Source: a beta proteobacterium L13 (lineage in GTDB: Bacteria; Pseudomonadota; Gammaproteobacteria; Burkholderiales; Chromobacteriaceae). Taken from it: a stretch of 64,000 nucleotides of DNA. The notes under the pieces were generated by a model. That model was not told the origin of the DNA and ran no database searches. It saw nothing but the letters and a program-made list of their open reading frames with translations. Shown in pieces: positions 1-10,508 of the stretch. Both the position numbers and the translations under genes were made by a program. The DNA is taken from NCBI GenBank assembly GCA_000335715.1, contig AMYZ01000001.1:124001-188000 (forward strand), read 5' to 3'. Position 1 is the first letter of the stretch. The number at the start of each line of letters is the position of its first letter.

Positions 1-445
1 CGACTACTTCCACGCTGGTGCCGGCCGGGTGTGCGGCCGGCTCTACCGGGTGCAGGGTGCCATCGATGGCAATAATCTGGTGCGCGTGTTCGGCGTCGTG
101 CGGGCGGCTGGTGAGCGTCAGGCGCGATACCGAGGCCACGCTGGCCAGCCCCTCACCGCGAAAGCCCAGTGTGGACACGCTTTCCAGGTCGTCCAGGCTG
201 CTGATCTTGCTGGTGGCGTGGCGATCCAGCGCCAGCGGCAGGTCGTCAGCGGCAATGCCGTTGCCGTTGTCGGTAACGCGAATCAGCTTGATGCCACCCT
301 GTGCCAGGTCCACGGTAATCTTGCTGGCGCCGGCGTCCAGGCTGTTTTCCAGCATTTCTTTCAGGGCCGACGCCGGGCGCTCGACCACTTCGCCAGCGGC
401 AATCTGGTTGACCAGGTGGTCGGGCAGTTTCTGGATGCGTTTCAT
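1..445 (-). CDS. mutL: DNA mismatch repair protein MutL, N-terminal part (cut by window edge)
   Basis: MutL is the ATPase that links mismatch recognition by MutS to strand incision. About 148 N-terminal residues are present, reading from an ATG at 443-445 (start [11 protein letters not shown]); the rest lies beyond the left edge. The GHKL ATPase motifs are visible: motif I ENSLDAGA near residues 33-40 with the catalytic Glu, motif II DNGNG near residue 60, and [10 protein letters not shown] near residue 95, where most homologues have GFRGEAL. No strong Shine-Dalgarno precedes the ATG, but homology to MutL N-termini fixes the start well. It lies downstream of dedA on the same strand, separated by a spacer carrying an inverted repeat element. 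Identification is secure. Confidence 0.95.
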   Translation of the reverse strand, partial: MKRIQKLPDHLVNQIAAGEVVERPASALKEMLENSLDAGASKITVDLAQGGIKLIRVTDNGNGIAADDLPLALDRHATSKISSLDDLESVSTLGFRGEGLASVASVSRLTLTSRPHDAEHAHQIIAIDGTLHPVEPAAHPAGTSVEVV

Positions 446-523
446 GCGCTGGAGCTCTAGTTTGGCAAGGGGAAAATCAAAAATACTTTTGCCATGAACG
501 GCACGGCAAGCTCTTCTGCATTA

Positions 524-636
524 CAAAAACCACGAAACAACACGAAAGCCGTATCGGGCGTGGCCCGCTGCTGGTGCACTGCTGGCCAGGCCCGTAGCGT
601 GTTTCCGTGCTTTCGTGTGTTTTCGTGGCTAAAAAT
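524..636. repeat. Interspersed inverted repeat element, copy 1
   Basis: Two arms built around CCACGAAA(A)CA(A/C)ACGAAAG face each other at 524-548 and 609-636, separated by about 60 bases of unrelated sequence. A second element with the same arms lies at 59321-59430, before gcvP. The right arm runs into the last bases of dedA. This looks like a short non-coding repeat family. No coding potential is evident. Confidence 0.6.
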
Positions 637-1280
637 CAGGTTTTGCGTGCCGCACGGCGGTGGCGTATCACTTCGATAATGCCTGGCAGCATGGAGACGA
701 TAATGATGCCGAAAATCAGGTATTCCAGATTCTTGCGCACGAAAGGCATGTTGCCGAAGAAGAAGCCGGCGTAAGTAAAGCCGATCACCCACAACAAGGC
801 GCCGATCACGTTGTAGCTCAGGAACTGGCGGTACTCCATGCGCCCGATGCCGGCCACGAACGGCGCAAACGTGCGCACGATGGGCACAAAGCGGGCAAAG
901 ATGATGGTTTTACCGCCGTGCTTTTCGTAAAAGGCGTGCGTCTTGTCCAGATAAGACTGCTTGAGCAGGCGTGGAAAGCGTGCAAACAGCTTCATGCCGG
1001 TGTGGCGGCCAATGGTGTAATTGACGCCATCGCCCAGAATGGCCGCCACGATCAGCAGGGCCACCAGCAGGTGCACGTTCATCTGCCCCATGGCTGCCAG
1101 CGCGCCGGCCACGAATAGCAGCGAGTCGCCCGGCAGGAAGGGGGTGACCACCAGCCCGGTTTCGCAGAACACGATCAGGAACAGGATGAAATAAATCCAC
1201 GGCCCATAGTCGGCCACGAGTGTGGCCAGATGGGTGTCGATGTGCAGGATGAAGTCGATCAGGAAAGTAATCAGTTCCAT
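636..1280 (-). CDS. DedA/VTT family inner-membrane protein
   Basis: Predicted 214-residue polytopic membrane protein of the DedA family, which acts in lipid scrambling and envelope homeostasis and affects proton-motive-force-dependent drug and pH tolerance. Start is the ATG at 1278-1280 ([11 protein letters not shown]); a longer in-frame extension upstream reads as non-membrane sequence and crosses the hairpin, so I rejected it. Family hallmarks are [17 protein letters not shown] near residues 40-56 and [21 protein letters not shown] near residue 130, including the conserved Arg/Pro/Gly pattern. Several hydrophobic segments follow and the C-terminus is basic. It sits between secF and mutL on the same strand. 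The substrate cannot be told from sequence. Confidence 0.9.
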   Translation of the reverse strand: MELITFLIDFILHIDTHLATLVADYGPWIYFILFLIVFCETGLVVTPFLPGDSLLFVAGALAAMGQMNVHLLVALLIVAAILGDGVNYTIGRHTGMKLFARFPRLLKQSYLDKTHAFYEKHGGKTIIFARFVPIVRTFAPFVAGIGRMEYRQFLSYNVIGALLWVIGFTYAGFFFGNMPFVRKNLEYLIFGIIIVSMLPGIIEVIRHRRAARKT

Positions 1281-1345
1281 GGTCTTGTTTTGCAGTGGCT
1301 GGCAGGGCAGGGCTGAGCCAGCCCGGCTTTGCAAGACACCGTAAC

Positions 1346-1374
1346 AAGGTTGGCCGCATGGTGCGGCCAACCTT
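1346..1374 (-). terminator. Hairpin made of an inverted GGTTGGCCGCA pair, 3' of secF
   Basis: Two perfect 13-base arms (1346-1358 and 1362-1374) each contain GGTTGGCCGCA in opposite orientation, separated by a 3-base loop. It lies 23 bases downstream of the secF stop. The U-tract on the minus strand is weak, so termination is an inference. It is one of four inverted pairs of the window-wide motif. Confidence 0.65.
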
Positions 1375-1397
1375 TCATTGCTGTACGAGGCAGGGCG

Positions 1398-2333
1398 TTA
1401 CACCACCGCTTCTTCTTTCGGTTTCACCACTTTCACCATGTGCTCGCGGGTCGTACCCAGCGCCAGCGCCAGCGGGCTGGCCACCAGAACCGACGAGTAG
1501 ATGCCGAACACGATGCCGATGGTCAGCGCCATGGCAAAGCCGTGCAGTGCCGGGCCGCCAAACAGCAGCATGGACAGCACCATGGTTTCGGTCGAGCCGT
1601 GGGTGATGAAGGTACGGCTCATGGTGGCGGTAATGGCGTTGTCGATTACCTCCGCTGTGCTCTTGCCACGCATGGCCGGGCGGCGGAAGTTTTCACGGAT
1701 ACGGTCAAACACCACCACCGACTCGTTCACCGAGTAACCCAACACCGCCAGCACGCCGGCCAGCACGGTCAGGCTGAATTCCCACTGGAACAGCGCAAAG
1801 CAGCCCAGGATGATCACCACGTCGTGCATGTTGGCAATAATGGCCGACAGCGCCAGGCGCCATTCAAAGCGGATAGCCAGGTAAATCACGATGCCCACGC
1901 AGACCAGCAGGATGGCGGTCAGGCCGCTGCTGACCAGCTCTTCACCGACGCTAGGGCCGACAAATTCCACCTTGCGCAGCTGTACGCTGGCGTCGCCGGC
2001 TTTCAGCAAGCCCATTACCTGCTCGGACAGTTTGGCCGAGCTCACACCCGCTTTGCTGGGCAGGCGGATCAGCACGTCACGGCTGGTGCCCAGGCTTTGT
2101 ACCTGCACCTCGCCGACCTTCAGCGCTTCCACGCGGTGGCGGATATCGCCCAGGTTGGCCGCTTGCTGGTACTGCACTTCCATCACGGTACCGCCGGTAA
2201 ATTCCACCGACAGGTTCAGGCCTTTGGTAAACAGGAACACTACCGCCAGGATGAAGGTCACCAGCGAAATGGTGGTGGTGAGCTTACCGTAGCTCATGAA
2301 CGGGATATCCCGTTTGATGCGGAAAAACTCCAT
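1398..2333 (-). CDS. secF: Protein translocase subunit SecF
   Basis: SecF (311 residues) pairs with SecD in the inner membrane, where the complex uses the proton motive force to pull secreted proteins out of the SecYEG channel. The N-terminus MEFFRIKRDIPF leads into a first membrane helix, followed by the conserved periplasmic EFTGGT motif and a C-terminal block of five hydrophobic helices (from about residue 135), including the SecF-typical VVVFDRIREN. Length matches the family. It starts 11 bases after the secD stop, so the two are co-transcribed in the order yajC-secD-secF. Confidence 0.97.
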   Translation of the reverse strand: MEFFRIKRDIPFMSYGKLTTTISLVTFILAVVFLFTKGLNLSVEFTGGTVMEVQYQQAANLGDIRHRVEALKVGEVQVQSLGTSRDVLIRLPSKAGVSSAKLSEQVMGLLKAGDASVQLRKVEFVGPSVGEELVSSGLTAILLVCVGIVIYLAIRFEWRLALSAIIANMHDVVIILGCFALFQWEFSLTVLAGVLAVLGYSVNESVVVFDRIRENFRRPAMRGKSTAEVIDNAITATMSRTFITHGSTETMVLSMLLFGGPALHGFAMALTIGIVFGIYSSVLVASPLALALGTTREHMVKVVKPKEEAVV

Positions 2334-2344
2334 CTCTCAGATCC

Positions 2345-4192
2345 TTATTTGTTTTCCGGCTTCCAAACCTGGCCGATAGACACGGAGGTCAGACGGCGGC
2401 GGCGGCCATACCACAGGTTAACCACGGCGCGCGATACCAGTACCGCAGAGAACATGGAGGTCATGATGCCCAGGCAGTGCACCACGGCAAAACCGCGTAC
2501 CGGGCCGGAGCCGAAGATCAGCAGCGCCAGGCCGGCAATCAGCGTGGTCACGTTCGAATCCAGAATGGTGGCCCAGGCGTGGCCGTAACCGGCCTGGATG
2601 GCCGACTGTGGCGGTACGCCGTTGCGCAGTTCTTCGCGGATACGTTCGTTGATCAGCACGTTGGCGTCGATGGCCATACCCAGTGTCAGCGCGATCGCGG
2701 CGATACCAGGCAGCGTCAGCGTGGCCTGCAGCATGGACAGCAGTGCCACCAGCATGAACAGGTTGGCCGCCAGCGAGATTACCGAGATCACACCGAATAC
2801 ACCGTAGTAAGCCGCCATGAACACGGCGATGGCTGCGAAGCCCCACAGCGTAGAGTGGAAGCCTTTTTCGATGTTTTCTTTACCCAGGCTCGGGCCGATG
2901 GTGCGTTCTTCGATGATGTTCATCGGTGCCGCCAGCGAGCCGGCGCGCAGCAGCAGGGCCACGTCGTTGGCTTCGGCCGGGTTCATGCTGCCGGAAATCT
3001 GCACACGGCCACCGCCGATTTCACTGCGGATCACCGGGGCAGTTACCACTTCGCTGCGGTTTTTCTCTACCAGCACCATGGCCATGCGCTTGCCGATGTT
3101 CTCGGCGGTCAGCGTGCGGAAGATCTCGGCGCCGGTGCTGTCCAGGCCGATGTCTACCGACGCGCCACCGTTCTGGTCAAAGCCGGGCTGGGCGGAGTTG
3201 ATGTTGTCGCCGGTCAGCTCCACGTCTTTTTTCAGCAGGATCTTGCTGCTGCCGCGCGAGGTGGCTTCGTCCAGCAGCTCGTAGCCGGCTGGCGTATTGC
3301 CGGCCAGTGCTTCGGCTACCTTGCCCTGGTCGTCTTCCACCATGCGTACCTGCAGTGTGGCGGTACGGCCCAGGATGTCCTTGGCCTTGGCGGTGTCCTG
3401 TACGCCCGGCAGCTGCACCACGATACGGCTAGGGCCGGCTTGCTGGATCACCGGCTCGGCCACGCCCAGCTCGTTTACCCGGTTGTGCAGGGTAGTGATG
3501 TTCTGCTTCACGGCATCACCCTGGATGCGGGTGATTTCTTCCGGCTTCAGGGTCAGCGTCAGGCGGAAGTTGGCCTCGTCGCTATTGAACGTGACCGACG
3601 GCAGCGTGCGTGCCAGTTTGTCGGCGGCGGCCTTCAGGGTTTCGGCATCGCGCAGCTGTACTTCCAGCGTGGTATCGCCCTGGCGCTTGATGGCGCCGTA
3701 ACGGATCTTGGCGGCCTTCAGCTCGCGGCGTACGTCACCGGCGTAGCGTTCCATGGTTTTTTCCACGGCGGCCTTCATGTCCACTTCCAGCAGGAAGTGC
3801 ACGCCACCGCGCAAGTCCAGGCCCAGGAACATCGGGTTGGCGTGCAGGCGGGTCAGCCATTCTGGCGAGGCTGGCAACAGGTTCAGGGCAATGATGTAGG
3901 TGTCACCCAGCGCTTGCTGGATGGCATCGCGTGCCTTGATTTGGGTGTCCGGGTCCTTGAAGCGCACTTTCAGGCTGGTGCCGTCCAGGAAGATGCCTTG
4001 CGGGGCAATGCCTTGCTGCTTCAGGGTGGTTTCGATGCGGGCCATCAGCGCGGTGTCTACCGGGGTGGACTGGCGCGTGCTGGAAATCTGGACCGCTGGC
4101 GTTTCGCCAAAGAAATTGGGCAGGGTGTAGATCGTGGCGGTGATCAGCACCAGCGCAATCAGTAGGTATTTCCAGATCGGGAAGCGGTTCAT
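2345..4192 (-). CDS. secD: Protein translocase subunit SecD
   Basis: SecD (615 residues, the same length as the E. coli protein) works with SecF and YajC in the late, proton-driven step of Sec export. Start is the ATG at 4190-4192 (MNRFPIWKYLLI), followed immediately by the first membrane helix; an upstream in-frame Met would add a non-homologous proline-rich leader. The GLDLRGGVHFLLEVD motif lies near residue 115, the large periplasmic P1 domain spans roughly residues 40-440, and five C-terminal helices contain GMAIDANVLINERIREE. yajC lies 43 bases upstream and secF 11 bases downstream. Confidence 0.97.
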   Translation of the reverse strand: MNRFPIWKYLLIALVLITATIYTLPNFFGETPAVQISSTRQSTPVDTALMARIETTLKQQGIAPQGIFLDGTSLKVRFKDPDTQIKARDAIQQALGDTYIIALNLLPASPEWLTRLHANPMFLGLDLRGGVHFLLEVDMKAAVEKTMERYAGDVRRELKAAKIRYGAIKRQGDTTLEVQLRDAETLKAAADKLARTLPSVTFNSDEANFRLTLTLKPEEITRIQGDAVKQNITTLHNRVNELGVAEPVIQQAGPSRIVVQLPGVQDTAKAKDILGRTATLQVRMVEDDQGKVAEALAGNTPAGYELLDEATSRGSSKILLKKDVELTGDNINSAQPGFDQNGGASVDIGLDSTGAEIFRTLTAENIGKRMAMVLVEKNRSEVVTAPVIRSEIGGGRVQISGSMNPAEANDVALLLRAGSLAAPMNIIEERTIGPSLGKENIEKGFHSTLWGFAAIAVFMAAYYGVFGVISVISLAANLFMLVALLSMLQATLTLPGIAAIALTLGMAIDANVLINERIREELRNGVPPQSAIQAGYGHAWATILDSNVTTLIAGLALLIFGSGPVRGFAVVHCLGIMTSMFSAVLVSRAVVNLWYGRRRRLTSVSIGQVWKPENK

Positions 4193-4235
4193 GGAAGGCT
4201 TGACAGGAAAAGGGCCGCCAGGGCGGCCCGGGGGG

Positions 4236-4553
4236 TTACAGGGACTTGATCGTGCCTTTTTCCAGCTTGGCACCGACGGCACCGCGCTGAACGTTGATTT
4301 CCACGCCGTTGGCGATTTCCACGGTCAGGTACTGATCACCGCATTTGGTCACGCGGCCGATAATGCCACCCTGGGTCACGACTTCGTCGCCTTTCACGAT
4401 TTCGGACAGCATCTTCTGGTGTTCTTTCATTTTCTTTTGCTGCGGGCGAACCAGCAGGAACCAGAACAGGATGAAGATCACGATCATCGGCAGGAACTGC
4501 ATGAAGTCAAACGCTGCGCTGCCGGTGTTGGCGAAAGCCTGGGGGATAAACAT
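4236..4553 (-). CDS. yajC: Preprotein translocase accessory subunit YajC
   Basis: YajC is a small single-span inner-membrane protein that associates with SecDF. The 105-residue product has one strong hydrophobic helix (residues about 18-37, ending LLVRPQQKK), which is the family signature, followed by a cytoplasmic region with the conserved GDEVVTQGGIIGRV near residue 55. It is the first gene of yajC-secD-secF and lies downstream of tgt in the usual proteobacterial order. Confidence 0.97.
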   Translation of the reverse strand: MFIPQAFANTGSAAFDFMQFLPMIVIFILFWFLLVRPQQKKMKEHQKMLSEIVKGDEVVTQGGIIGRVTKCGDQYLTVEIANGVEINVQRGAVGAKLEKGTIKSL

Positions 4554-4648
4554 TCGGGTCTCCCTATTTATCGAGTTGCGAGTGGGTTGATGATTGTGGC
4601 AAGTGGGGCATTGTAGCCACGGGCGGGCTACTTTCCAACCGTGCTAAA

Positions 4649-4683
4649 GGTTGGCCGCAAACAGTCTATGACTGCGGCCAACC
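4649..4683 (-). terminator. Hairpin made of an inverted GGTTGGCCGCA pair, 3' of tgt
   Basis: Arms GGTTGGCCGCA at 4649-4659 and its exact complement at 4673-4683, with a 13-base loop. It lies 16 bases beyond the tgt stop, and a short T run follows on the minus strand. It is likely a terminator between tgt and yajC and is another inverted pair of the window-wide motif. Confidence 0.7.
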
Positions 4684-4699
4684 CGGTCAGTTCGCCTGT

Positions 4700-6016
<1,317 letters not shown>

Positions 6017-6040
6017 GAATTTCTGTATTGGAGTATTGCC

Positions 6041-6079
6041 ATGTTCAAGCGAACTACCACCACCCGTACCTCGAGATAA
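6041..6079 (+). CDS. Putative thrS leader peptide (Thr-rich attenuator ORF)
   Basis: A 12-codon ORF, MFKRTTTTRTSR, with five Thr codons in six positions (codons 5-8 and 10), preceded by GGAG (6030-6033) at a 7-base distance. It lies between tRNA-Val and thrS and is followed by a strong intrinsic terminator. Ribosome stalling at the Thr codons when charged tRNA-Thr is scarce would be the expected trigger for read-through into thrS. I infer this from composition and position; I do not recall a described example in this clade. Confidence 0.7.
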   Translation: MFKRTTTTRTSR

Positions 6080-6165
6080 TTCCGAGCCAGTACGGGGGCC
6101 TTTTACACAGTAAAGGGATACTCCATGCAAACGAAAAAGTGCGGCTCGAGCCGCACTTTTTTTTT
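6063..6165 (+). promoter_or_regulatory. Candidate transcription attenuator upstream of thrS
   Basis: Alternative pairings are visible. CCCGTAC (6063-6069, overlapping the last Thr codons) pairs with GTACGGG (6090-6096) as a pause-type hairpin. CGAGCC (6083-6088) can pair with GGCTCG (6143-6148), which would open the terminator. The terminator is the perfect palindrome AGTGCGGCTCGAGCCGCACT (6139-6158) followed by a run of T to 6165. No promoter is apparent in the 40 bases between terminator and thrS, so thrS transcription must pass through this element. The alternative is a simple terminator for tRNA-Val. Confidence 0.65.
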
Positions 6166-6205
6166 GGTTTTCGTCTGTCCACCTTCTGATTAAGCTGGAG
6201 TTGCT

Positions 6206-8107
6206 ATGCCTGACATTCGCCTGCCCGACGGTTCCATCCGTTCCTTCGACCAGCCGGTAACGGTGTACGAAGTGGCTGCGTCCATCGGTACCGGTCTTGC
6301 GCGTGCGGCGCTGGCTGGTCGCGTGGACGGCCAACTGGTTGATACCTCCTACCGTATTGCGGCCAACGCTGACCTGGCCATCATTACCGAGAAAGACGCG
6401 GACGGCTTGTCCATCATCCGCCACTCTACCGCCCACTTGCTGGCTTATGCGGTAAAAGAGCTGTTTCCGGAAGCGCAGGTCACCATCGGCCCGGAAATCG
6501 AAAACGGCTTCTACTACGACTTTGCCTACAAGCGCCCGTTTACCCCGGAAGACCTGGTGGCCATCGAGAAAAAGATGCAGGAGCTGGCCAAGAAAGACAT
6601 TCCGGTAGAGCGTTACGAGCTGTCGCGTGACGAGGCCGTGGCTTACTTCAAGGGTATCGGCGAGGCTTACAAGGCCGAGATCATTGCGTCCATCCCGGCT
6701 GACCAGGTGCTGAGCCTGTACCGCGAGGGCGAGTTCACCGACTTGTGCCGCGGCCCGCACGTGCCGTCCACTGGCAAGCTGAAAGTATTCAAGCTGATGA
6801 AAGTTGCCGGTGCCTACTGGCGCGGTGACAGCAATAACGAAATGCTGCAGCGTATCTATGGTACCGCCTGGACCAAGAAAGAAGACCTGGAGCAGTACCT
6901 GCACATGCTGGAAGAGGCCGAGAAGCGCGACCACCGCAAGCTGGGCAAGCAGCTGGACCTGTTCCATCTGCAGGACGAAGCGCCGGGCATGGTGTTCTGG
7001 CACCCCAAAGGCTGGGCGCTGTGGCAGAGCATCGAGCAGTACATGCGCAAAACGTTGGCCGCAGCCGGCTACCAGGAAATCCGCACCCCTATGGTAATGG
7101 ACCGCGTGATGTGGGAAAAATCCGGCCACTGGGAAAACTACCGCGAAGGCATGTTCACCACCGAGTCGGAAAAGCGCGACTACGCCGTGAAACCGATGAA
7201 CTGCCCGGGCCACGTACAGGTGTTCAATAGCGGCCTGCGTTCTTACCGCGACCTGCCGATGCGCCTGGCCGAGTTTGGCGCCTGCCACCGCAACGAGCCG
7301 TCCGGCGCGCTGCACGGCATCATGCGCGTACGCGGCTTTGTGCAGGACGATGCGCACATCTTCTGTACCGAAGACCAGATCATCAGCGAAGCCAAGGCTT
7401 TCAATGAACTGACCATGTCGGTGTACCAGCGCTTCGGTTTTGACAAGGTGTCGGTCAAGCTGTCGCTGCGCCCGGAAAAATACGCCGGCGATCTGGAAAC
7501 CTGGAACCGCGCCGAAGAAGGCCTGCGCGAAGCGCTGCGCGCCTGCGGTATCGAGTGGGAAGAGCTGCCAGGCGAGGGCGCGTTCTATGGCCCGAAAATC
7601 GAATACCACATCAAGGATGCGCTGGGTCGCTCCTGGCAGTGTGGTACCCTGCAGCTCGATTATGTGTTGCCAGAGCGCCTGGACGCCGAATACGTGTCCG
7701 ACGACAACAGCCGCAAACGCCCGGTGATGCTGCACCGCGCAGTGCTGGGTTCGCTGGAGCGCTTTATCGGCATCCTGATCGAAAACCACGCAGGTGCCTT
7801 CCCGCTGTGGCTGGCACCGGTGCAGATGGTGGTGATGAATATCACCGGTTCGCAGGCCGAATACGCCACGAATGTTGCCGCGACATTGCGTAAACATGGC
7901 TACCGTGTTGATCTTGACTTGAGAAACGAAAAGATCGGCTATAAAATCCGCGAGCACAGCCTGCAAAAGCTTCCGTATCAGATCGTTATTGGCGATAAAG
8001 AAATGGAAGGCGGGCTGGTTGCCGTGCGCGCCCGGGGCGAAGACCTGGGCCAGATGCCAATCGACGCGTTCATCCAGCATCTTGATGCTGCCATGGCGCA
8101 GGCTTAA
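6206..8107 (+). CDS. thrS: Threonyl-tRNA synthetase
   Basis: ThrS (633 residues) charges tRNA-Thr in the cytoplasm and edits mischarged Ser-tRNA-Thr. It has an N-terminal TGS domain (1-60), an editing domain with HSTAHLL near residue 73, a class II catalytic core with NCPGH (zinc Cys) near residue 332, motif 2 [19 protein letters not shown] near residue 363 and motif 3 [14 protein letters not shown] near residue 512, and a C-terminal anticodon-binding domain. GGAG precedes the ATG. It is first in the thrS-infC-rpmI-rplT-pheST-ihfA cluster and is preceded by a Thr-rich leader, suggesting control by threonine charging. Confidence 0.98.
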   Translation: MPDIRLPDGSIRSFDQPVTVYEVAASIGTGLARAALAGRVDGQLVDTSYRIAANADLAIITEKDADGLSIIRHSTAHLLAYAVKELFPEAQVTIGPEIENGFYYDFAYKRPFTPEDLVAIEKKMQELAKKDIPVERYELSRDEAVAYFKGIGEAYKAEIIASIPADQVLSLYREGEFTDLCRGPHVPSTGKLKVFKLMKVAGAYWRGDSNNEMLQRIYGTAWTKKEDLEQYLHMLEEAEKRDHRKLGKQLDLFHLQDEAPGMVFWHPKGWALWQSIEQYMRKTLAAAGYQEIRTPMVMDRVMWEKSGHWENYREGMFTTESEKRDYAVKPMNCPGHVQVFNSGLRSYRDLPMRLAEFGACHRNEPSGALHGIMRVRGFVQDDAHIFCTEDQIISEAKAFNELTMSVYQRFGFDKVSVKLSLRPEKYAGDLETWNRAEEGLREALRACGIEWEELPGEGAFYGPKIEYHIKDALGRSWQCGTLQLDYVLPERLDAEYVSDDNSRKRPVMLHRAVLGSLERFIGILIENHAGAFPLWLAPVQMVVMNITGSQAEYATNVAATLRKHGYRVDLDLRNEKIGYKIREHSLQKLPYQIVIGDKEMEGGLVAVRARGEDLGQMPIDAFIQHLDAAMAQA

Positions 8108-8144
8108 CGCACGGATACGATGAATTTCTTTAGGAGTAATTGCT

Positions 8145-8663
8145 ATAGCTCAGGAACGTGAACCACGGATCAACGGTGAAATTACCGGCCGTGAAATCCG
8201 CTTGGTAGGTGAAGAAGGCGAACAACTCGGTATCGTGACCGTGCGTGAAGCACTGGCGATGGCCGAAGAGCGCGAAGTTGATCTGGTCGAGATTTCCCCG
8301 ACAGCCCAGCCGCCTGTGTGCAAACTGATGGACTACGGTAAGTTCAAATACCAGCAGTCCAAAAAGAAGCATGAAGCCAAGCTGAAGCAGAAACAGATCC
8401 AGGTTAAGGAAATCAAGTTCCGCCCTGGTACGGACGATGGCGACTACAACGTCAAGCTGCGTAGCCTGATCCGCTTCCTGACTGAAGGCGACAAGGCCAA
8501 GATCACGCTGCGTTTCCGCGGTCGTGAAATGGCTCACCAGGATATCGGCCTGGCACTGCTCAAGCGTGTCGAGGCGGATCTGGCAGAAGTAGGGACTGTC
8601 GAGCAGTTCCCGAAGCTGGAAGGTCGCCAGATGGTGATGATGATTGCCCCGAAAAAGAAATAA
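8145..8663 (+). CDS. infC: Translation initiation factor IF-3 (ATA start codon)
   Basis: IF-3 (172 residues) binds the 30S subunit and enforces start-codon fidelity. The reading frame begins (M)[12 protein letters not shown] with no ATG, GTG or TTG at the proper place. AGGAG at 8132-8136 sits 8 bases before an ATA codon (8145), which I take as the start; an in-frame ATT at 8139 would be only 2 bases from the Shine-Dalgarno. Rare AUU/AUA/AUC starts are characteristic of infC and underlie IF-3 autoregulation in E. coli. The conserved IF-3 linker region ([23 protein letters not shown]) and C-domain (FRGREMAHQ) are present. Confidence 0.95.
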   Translation: MAQEREPRINGEITGREIRLVGEEGEQLGIVTVREALAMAEEREVDLVEISPTAQPPVCKLMDYGKFKYQQSKKKHEAKLKQKQIQVKEIKFRPGTDDGDYNVKLRSLIRFLTEGDKAKITLRFRGREMAHQDIGLALLKRVEADLAEVGTVEQFPKLEGRQMVMMIAPKKK

Positions 8664-8683
8664 TCGGTTATAATCATCGACTT

Positions 8684-8711
8684 CAACACGGCAGGTTCGC
8701 CTGCCGTGTTG
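8684..8711 (+). promoter_or_regulatory. Strong hairpin in the infC-rpmI spacer
   Basis: A perfect 12-bp stem CAACACGGCAGG/CCTGCCGTGTTG with a TTCG tetraloop, followed by ATTTTG. It could be a partial terminator or part of the ribosomal-protein leader by which L20 controls rpmI-rplT in other bacteria. A -10-like TATAAT at 8669-8674 lies just upstream with no convincing -35. Confidence 0.55.
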
Positions 8712-8815
8712 ATTTTGTAAGCCGGAAACAGCTTGCAACAAAAGCGTGACGCAGTGGTTTCAAGTGCCGGTGGCCACCCTGTGTCTAATCTAATGAAATT
8801 CAGCAGGAGATTTCC

Positions 8816-9013
8816 ATGCCGAAGATGAAAACCAAATCGAGCGCGAAAAAGCGTCTCAAAGTGCTGGGCAATGGTGGCGTTAAGCGCTCCATGGCTTTCA
8901 AACGTCACATCCTGACCAAGAAAACCACCAAGAGCAAACGTCAACTGCGTGGTACCACCATGGTTCACGCTACCAACATGGCTTCTGTACGCGCCATGAT
9001 GCCTTACGCCTAA
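8816..9013 (+). CDS. rpmI: 50S ribosomal protein L35
   Basis: L35 (65 residues) is a small, very basic component of the large ribosomal subunit. The N-terminus [16 protein letters not shown] is typical. AGGAG lies 7 bases before the ATG. It stands between infC and rplT in the classical order, and rplT follows after 13 bases, so they are co-translated. Expression is probably subject to L20 feedback as in other bacteria, which I infer from gene order. Confidence 0.98.
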   Translation: MPKMKTKSSAKKRLKVLGNGGVKRSMAFKRHILTKKTTKSKRQLRGTTMVHATNMASVRAMMPYA

Positions 9014-9026
9014 GGAGACCTGAAGA

Positions 9027-9383
9027 ATGCCACGCGTAAAACGCGGTGTAACCGCACGTGCTCGTCACAAGAAAATCCTCGCCCTGGCGAAAGGCTATCG
9101 CGGCCGTCGCAAGAACGTCTATCGCATCGCCAAACAGGCGGTGATGAAAGCCGGTCAATATGCATACCGCGACCGTCGTCAGAAAAAGCGTCAGTTCCGT
9201 CAACTGTGGATTGCCCGTATCAACGCAGCTGCTCGTGAAAACGGCCTGCCATACAGCAAATTCATGAACGGCCTGAAGAAAGCGCTGATCGAAATCGACC
9301 GTAAGGTTCTGGCCGATCTGGCCGTGTTCGATAAGCCGGCATTTGCGCTGATCGTTGAAAAAGCGAAAGCCGCCCTCGCTTAA
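9027..9383 (+). CDS. rplT: 50S ribosomal protein L20
   Basis: L20 (118 residues) binds 23S rRNA early in 50S assembly and can act as a translational repressor of its own operon. The start [19 protein letters not shown] and the motif [14 protein letters not shown] are family hallmarks. Length matches the family. It is followed by a strong intrinsic terminator that separates it from pheS. Confidence 0.98.
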   Translation: MPRVKRGVTARARHKKILALAKGYRGRRKNVYRIAKQAVMKAGQYAYRDRRQKKRQFRQLWIARINAAARENGLPYSKFMNGLKKALIEIDRKVLADLAVFDKPAFALIVEKAKAALA

Positions 9384-9395
9384 TCGCAGGACACT

Positions 9396-9426
9396 AAAAA
9401 GGGAGGCTGATGCCTCCCTTTTTTTT
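9396..9426 (+). terminator. Intrinsic terminator after rplT
   Basis: Stem AAAAAGGGAGGC/GCCTCCCTTTTT with a 4-base loop TGAT and a long T run. It is 13 bases after the rplT stop. pheS therefore depends on read-through or on its own promoter in 9427-9503, where I see no convincing one. Confidence 0.9.
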
Positions 9427-9443
9427 CGGTTTACTCCCCATGA

Positions 9444-10490
<1,047 letters not shown>

Positions 10491-10508
10491 TCGCGACGGA
10501 GAGACCTC

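Noticed and set aside
2477..4165. A 562-codon open frame on the plus strand opposite secD
   Set aside because: It is a mirror of secD codon bias, with no Shine-Dalgarno and no family resemblance.
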